DNA of 32,765 nucleotides, taken from 70-18 sp041691815. Its GTDB lineage: Bacteria > Pseudomonadota > Alphaproteobacteria > Acetobacterales > Acetobacteraceae. The stretch is taken from positions 1 through 32,765 of the forward strand of contig JBEPTZ010000046.1 of assembly GCA_041691815.1 (NCBI GenBank). The letters are read 5' to 3'. Positions within the stretch are counted from its first letter, which is position 1, and every line of letters starts with the position of its first letter. Below the pieces are notes generated by a model. The model did no database searches. It had not been told where the DNA came from and saw only the letters and a list, made by a program, of their open reading frames with translations. Both the position numbers and the translations under genes were made by a program. Below, one piece after another: positions 29,427-32,765 of this stretch.

Positions 29427-29644
29427 TCTGCATCGCCCCCAGAGCGGCCAGGCGGTGACTGCTCTATTGAAAGAGCGCCTTCTCTCTCCGGCGCCATCTC
29501 CCGGCGCGCCAAGAGTCGGCCAAGAGAGCGGACAAGTGCGTCCAGCACGCCAACCTCCGCCACTGGTATGGGGGCAGCGACAGCATTTGCGGGCGAATTT
29601 CGGCGGCGCCCATCAATCGTCGAGACTGGTTGTCGTGCCTTCAT
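29423..29644 (-). CDS. Small hypothetical protein overlapping the excisionase-like gene
   Basis: 73 aa, no recognised family. The middle contains a helical stretch, VGVLDALVRSLGRLLARREMA; both ends are polar and Pro/Arg-rich. Reality is supported mainly by the ATGA overlap with the excisionase-like start, a common sign of translational coupling, and by its position as the first gene of the recombination operon. No good ribosome-binding site is visible before ATG 29644, so it may still be chance. Confidence 0.5.
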   Translation of the reverse strand: MKARQPVSTIDGRRRNSPANAVAAPIPVAEVGVLDALVRSLGRLLARREMAPEREGALSIEQSPPGRSGGDAE

Positions 29645-29687
29645 ACCAGGAAAATCTGGTCACGGCGGGAACCGGTGTCACAGGTGA

Positions 29688-30893
29688 TTAATGGTGCAAT
29701 TTCCTGCGAGGTAATCGGCCCCACGGTTTCGACACATCAATATCTACGCCATAGCGGGACCTATATTCTTCTTGTACTCGGTTCCAAGCCACCTGAAGGC
29801 GCTTCGAGAGGGTTTGTGCTGTCAGCTGATCCAAACCCAGAAGCCTCTGCCGAACGGTCTTCAACCAGGGTCCAGCAGGTAAATTTGAACTAAATAATTC
29901 GCAGTACGCTTCCAGGTTTTTTGCCGACATCCTTATAATATCGCGCACCCAAAGCGTTGTCTCTCCATCTGGATGCCTGTGTCTATCCGTAAATATTGGT
30001 TTTATTCTATGCATACGAAGGTATTCTGTTAATATGTCCATCAACAACTGATCGGAAATTACCTTACCAAAAATCATCCGCTTTCCCACGATCCTTGGCG
30101 ACTCCGCTATATATCTGCAGCACCGTCTAAAGTAATCTATTCTGTATTTTATGTCACTTACATCATATGCATCGTAATACACGTCCAGAATCAGATGTCT
30201 TTTTACCGACATCAGTTCCGGATCAAGTTTCGTACTCCTGCATTCTATCTCTCTCATAAGCGGCCGATCCGGCACGGCAGGTATGCCCAATCGCGCGTCA
30301 GGCGGAGCACCTTCGACTGGGACTGGGACATCGGGATAACCTAATGCTGCCAGCAACCCGTCACACGCATCCGCTACCTCGAGACACATCCTGTTTAATT
30401 CGGGAGACTTATCTCTTGCTGCGTTATTTATTGCTTGCAAGAATGAGAATCCTATTGCACCGCCTATATCGTTTACGTAACTATTTATTCTGTTCGGAGC
30501 ATAGAAACTTCCACTTATTCGGTCGGAGCACTTTCGAAGATTTTCTCTGTCAATAAATCTGCAATTCCACATAAAATATAGCGTCGGAGCCGCCTCCGTA
30601 ACGCTAAACAGTATCTGTTGGCGCCTCGATTTTTGGATACCGCGTGATCCAATGGGTCGCCTGTTTGATTTTGCATTAATCAAATCTGGTAATGTGACGT
30701 CGAGCGCCGCAGCCAAACCCGCCAGCACATCAATGGAAGGGTTCTCTTTCGCATGCTCTATACGGCTAATGTAGCTTCTATCCACGCCGCTGCTGCCCGC
30801 CAATTCGATCTGCGACATCCGTGCATTTTGACGAGCTCTACGGATATTCGTCCCTATACGCTCAAGAAGCACCCTTGTCGTCGCGTTCGTCAT
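29688..30893 (-). CDS. XRE-family regulator with long unrecognised C-terminal region
   Basis: 401 aa from ATG 30893 (MTNATTRV); the open frame reaches 31001 but those codons lie across its promoter. HTH_XRE at about 11-70: IGTNIRRARQNARMSQIELAGSSGVDRSYISRIEHAKENPSIDVLAGLAAAL (key parts RMSQIELAGSSGVDRSYISRIE). The remaining 330 residues are not recognised; they are rich in Arg, Tyr and Ile (for example HLILDVYYDAYDVSDIKYRIDYFRRCCRYI) and show no catalytic motif I can name. Base composition is visibly lower in GC than all neighbouring genes, a sign of separate origin. A palindrome sits in its own promoter, so self-repression is likely. It is divergent from the serine recombinase and may control both. 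Confidence 0.8.
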   Translation of the reverse strand: MTNATTRVLLERIGTNIRRARQNARMSQIELAGSSGVDRSYISRIEHAKENPSIDVLAGLAAALDVTLPDLINAKSNRRPIGSRGIQKSRRQQILFSVTEAAPTLYFMWNCRFIDRENLRKCSDRISGSFYAPNRINSYVNDIGGAIGFSFLQAINNAARDKSPELNRMCLEVADACDGLLAALGYPDVPVPVEGAPPDARLGIPAVPDRPLMREIECRSTKLDPELMSVKRHLILDVYYDAYDVSDIKYRIDYFRRCCRYIAESPRIVGKRMIFGKVISDQLLMDILTEYLRMHRIKPIFTDRHRHPDGETTLWVRDIIRMSAKNLEAYCELFSSNLPAGPWLKTVRQRLLGLDQLTAQTLSKRLQVAWNRVQEEYRSRYGVDIDVSKPWGRLPRRKLHH

Positions 30894-30924
30894 TCGAGAG
30901 GCACAGCTCCAGAGGCCGACGTGA

Positions 30925-30952
30925 AATATAATCCACATAGCTATGTGGTCAG
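30925..30952 (-). promoter_or_regulatory. Promoter with palindromic operator for the XRE regulator
   Basis: Minus strand: CTGACC (30952-30947) as -35, 16-base spacer, TATATT (30930-30925) as -10, about 32 bases before the XRE start. The perfect 16-bp palindrome CCACATAGCTATGTGG (30933-30948) fills the spacer, an ideal place for a dimeric repressor. The region also lies upstream of the divergent serine recombinase. Confidence 0.65.
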
Positions 30953-31079
30953 AGGCATCGGCACAACCCTTATTGCGTCTCGGTCCAACTGGCTCTTCCA
31001 TAGGGGGCGGCCCCGGACCATCTTATCGGGTCAGGGCTCGTGTCGATCTGACCGAACTCCGGCAAAGGCGATCCGAAAA

Positions 31080-32756
31080 ATGGCACTACGAGCCGCTGTC
31101 TATGCTCGCTATTCATCTGACCTTCAGCGTGACGCCTCGATTGACGATCAGGTCCGCGCCTGCAAGGAGCGGGTCACCGCCGAAGGCTGGCAACTGGTGC
31201 AGGTGTTGCGCGACGCGGCGATCAGCGGCGCCACGACGCTGCGGCCGGGCTACCAGGCGCTGCTGGAAGGGGCACGCGAGGCGGCGTTCGACGTGGTGGT
31301 GGCCGAGGCGCTTGACCGTCTGTCGCGCGACCAGGAGGATGTGGCAGGGCTGTTCAAGCGGCTGCAATACGCCGGCATCCGGTTGATCACCCTCGGCGAG
31401 GGCGAGATCAGCGCGCTGCATGTTGGCCTCAAGGGCACCATGAACGCGCTGTTCCTGAAGGATCTGGCCGACAAGGTGCGCCGCGGCCTGCGCGGCCGGG
31501 TCGACGCCGGGAAGTCCGGCGGCGGTAATTCATATGGCTACACCGTGGTGCGGCGCCTGGGCGCAGGCGGTGAGCCGGTGCGTGGCGACCGGACGGTCAA
31601 CCCGGCCGAGGCCGGGGTGGTGCGACATATCTTCCGCGAGTTCGCTGTCGGCCGGGCGCCGCGTGCCATCGCGCTAGACCTGAACCAGGAGGGCATTCCC
31701 GGTCCGCGAGGCGGCCTGTGGGGGCCGAGTAGCATCTATGGCAACCGCGCCCGCGGCACCGGCATTTTGAACAACGAACTCTATGTCGGCCGGCTGGTGT
31801 GGAACCGGCTGCGCTATATCAAGGACCCGGAGAGCGGCCGCCGGCGCTCCCGCGCCAATGCCGACAGCGCGGTGACCACGGTGGAGGTGCCAGAGTTGCG
31901 CATCCTCACCGACGCCGAGTGGGAGGCTGCCAAGGCGCGCCAACGGGCGCTCGATCGCAACGCCAGCAACGCATCTGGCGGGTCGGCACCGGCGAAGCCG
32001 TTCTGGTCGAAGCAGCGGCCGCGCTACCTGTTTTCCGGCCTGATGCGCTGCGGTTGCTGTGGCGGCGGCTTCTCCAAGATCAGCCAGCAGCATTTCGGCT
32101 GCTCGACCGCCCGCAACAAGGGCCCGACGGCCTGCACCAACCGGCTGGGTATCCGCCGCGACGTGCTGGAGGCCACGGTGCTGGACGGGTTGAAGCATCG
32201 GCTGATGGATCCCGACCTGTTCAAGGCGTTCGCCAGCGCCTTCACCGCGGAGTGGAACAAGCAGCAGGGCGCCAACGCGGCGAGCCAGGACTCGCTGCGT
32301 TCCGAGCGGCAGATGATCACTCAGCAGACGGAGCGGCTGATCGATGCCATCGCCGACGGCACGCCGCCGGCGGCGGTCAACAAGCGCCTGGTGGAACTGG
32401 AGCAGCGGCAAACCGCCGTCGACGCCAAGCTGGCCGAGGCGGCGGCTCCGGCGCCGCGGCTGCATCCGAACCTGGCGGAACTCTATCGCCAGAAGATCGC
32501 CGCGCTCACCGATGTTCTGGCGCGTGATGACGCGGCCGAGGTCCGCGAGATCATCCGCGGATTGGTCGACGCGATCGTGCTGGTGCCGGAGGACGGCCAT
32601 CTGCGTGTTGAGGTCCGCGGTGCCTTGGCGGCGATCCTGACCTTGGCTGCGGGTGCCCAGAACAACAAAAGCCCCGGCATTGATGCCGAGGCTTTGAGTG
32701 TGCAAGTCAAGGTGGTTGCGGGGATAGGATTTGAACCTATGACCTTCAGGTTATGA
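31080..32756 (+). CDS. Large serine recombinase (integrase)
   Basis: 558 aa from ATG 31080 (MALRAAVYARYSSD); the open frame goes back to 30753 but that stretch lies opposite the XRE gene. Resolvase domain about 4-150: YARYSS with catalytic Ser near 12, then SIDDQVRACKERV, DVVVAEALDRLSRD and the LKDLADKVRRGLRGRVDAGK hinge. The recombinase domain follows (about 155-300, GYTVVRR, PSSIYGNRARGTGILNNELYVGRLVWN), then a zinc ribbon with MRCGCCGGG, FGCSTARNKGP and CTN (about 322-355), and a coiled coil (about 400-470). By family it integrates or excises DNA between att sites through a phosphoserine link. The last 15 or so residues (VVAGIGFEPMTFRL) and the stop are read from the antisense of a tRNA gene, so the C-terminus depends on the integration site. 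Confidence 0.9.
   Translation: MALRAAVYARYSSDLQRDASIDDQVRACKERVTAEGWQLVQVLRDAAISGATTLRPGYQALLEGAREAAFDVVVAEALDRLSRDQEDVAGLFKRLQYAGIRLITLGEGEISALHVGLKGTMNALFLKDLADKVRRGLRGRVDAGKSGGGNSYGYTVVRRLGAGGEPVRGDRTVNPAEAGVVRHIFREFAVGRAPRAIALDLNQEGIPGPRGGLWGPSSIYGNRARGTGILNNELYVGRLVWNRLRYIKDPESGRRRSRANADSAVTTVEVPELRILTDAEWEAAKARQRALDRNASNASGGSAPAKPFWSKQRPRYLFSGLMRCGCCGGGFSKISQQHFGCSTARNKGPTACTNRLGIRRDVLEATVLDGLKHRLMDPDLFKAFASAFTAEWNKQQGANAASQDSLRSERQMITQQTERLIDAIADGTPPAAVNKRLVELEQRQTAVDAKLAEAAAPAPRLHPNLAELYRQKIAALTDVLARDDAAEVREIIRGLVDAIVLVPEDGHLRVEVRGALAAILTLAAGAQNNKSPGIDAEALSVQVKVVAGIGFEPMTFRL
32668..32695 (-). terminator. Rho-independent terminator of the tRNA gene, inside the recombinase 3' end
   Basis: AAAGCC, one mismatch, CGGCAT on one arm (32668-32680) and ATGCCG, mismatch, GGCTTT on the other (32683-32695). 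Read on the minus strand it ends in GGCTTTTGTTGTT, the T-rich tail of a terminator for the tRNA 18 bases upstream. Confidence 0.75.
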
Positions 32757-32765
32757 GCCTGACGA
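32713..32765 (-). tRNA. tRNA-Met (CAT), probably initiator; 5' part beyond window edge
   Basis: On the minus strand: CAGG, loop CTCATAA (anticodon CAT), CCTG; variable AAGGTC; T-arm ATAGG, TTCAAAT, CCTAT; acceptor strand CCCCGCA, discriminator A, and an encoded CCA (to 32713). CGTCAGGCTCATAACC matches the initiator tRNA form common in alphaproteobacteria; the D-arm and 5' acceptor strand are outside the window, so the initiator call is not final. It is the likely attachment site of the island. Confidence 0.88.

Noticed and set aside
30894..31001. N-terminal extension of the XRE regulator
   Set aside because: The extra codons cross the -10, -35 and palindrome, so they lie in the promoter.

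Overview
The window looks like the inner part and right edge of a defence-rich genomic island in a GC-rich alphaproteobacterium. Alphaproteobacteria are suggested by the FixJ/LuxR-type regulator at the left edge and by the form of the tRNA-Met cut by the right edge. Affiliation near the Acetobacteraceae is a guess from overall feel, not a demonstrated result.

Left part (1-3000): the C-terminal end of a LuxR/FixJ-type response regulator, a 400-bp intergenic region with short direct repeats, then an autotransporter gene broken by an apparent one-base deletion near base 993, closed by a hairpin. Bases 3099-4670 are mobile-element debris: an IS1595-type transposase, a decayed Tn3-type resolvase fragment and three copies of a 26-bp IS-end-like repeat.

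Defence core (4667-24519, all on the minus strand): two blocks. The block transcribed later is yhaO-like nuclease -> yhaN-like SMC ATPase -> a very large (about 1970 aa) DUF4011 SF1 helicase with a REase_MTES_1575/Vsr-like nuclease domain and a DUF3320 C-terminus. The first two genes overlap and the third starts 37 bp further on. The earlier block is a type I restriction-modification operon, hsdM-hsdS-rhuM-hsdR, with overlapping genes throughout, followed by an unrecognised 524-aa membrane protein. The three-gene nuclease/ATPase/helicase operon is the best candidate for an undescribed or composite antiviral system.

Control and mobility module (24681-32765): a strong terminator separates hsdM from an HTH/S24-like regulator. 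Next come two overlapping tyrosine recombinases, an excisionase-like HTH protein and a small overlapping ORF. An XRE-type regulator follows, whose own promoter holds a perfect 16-bp palindrome in the -35/-10 spacer. A large serine recombinase is transcribed the other way, and its last codons run into the 3' end of a tRNA-Met (probably initiator) gene with its terminator. This fits an island integrated at a tRNA 3' end, with recombinases and regulators at the tRNA-proximal edge and restriction and nuclease cargo behind them. No second copy of the tRNA 3' end was seen, so the far end of the island probably lies outside the window or has been lost.
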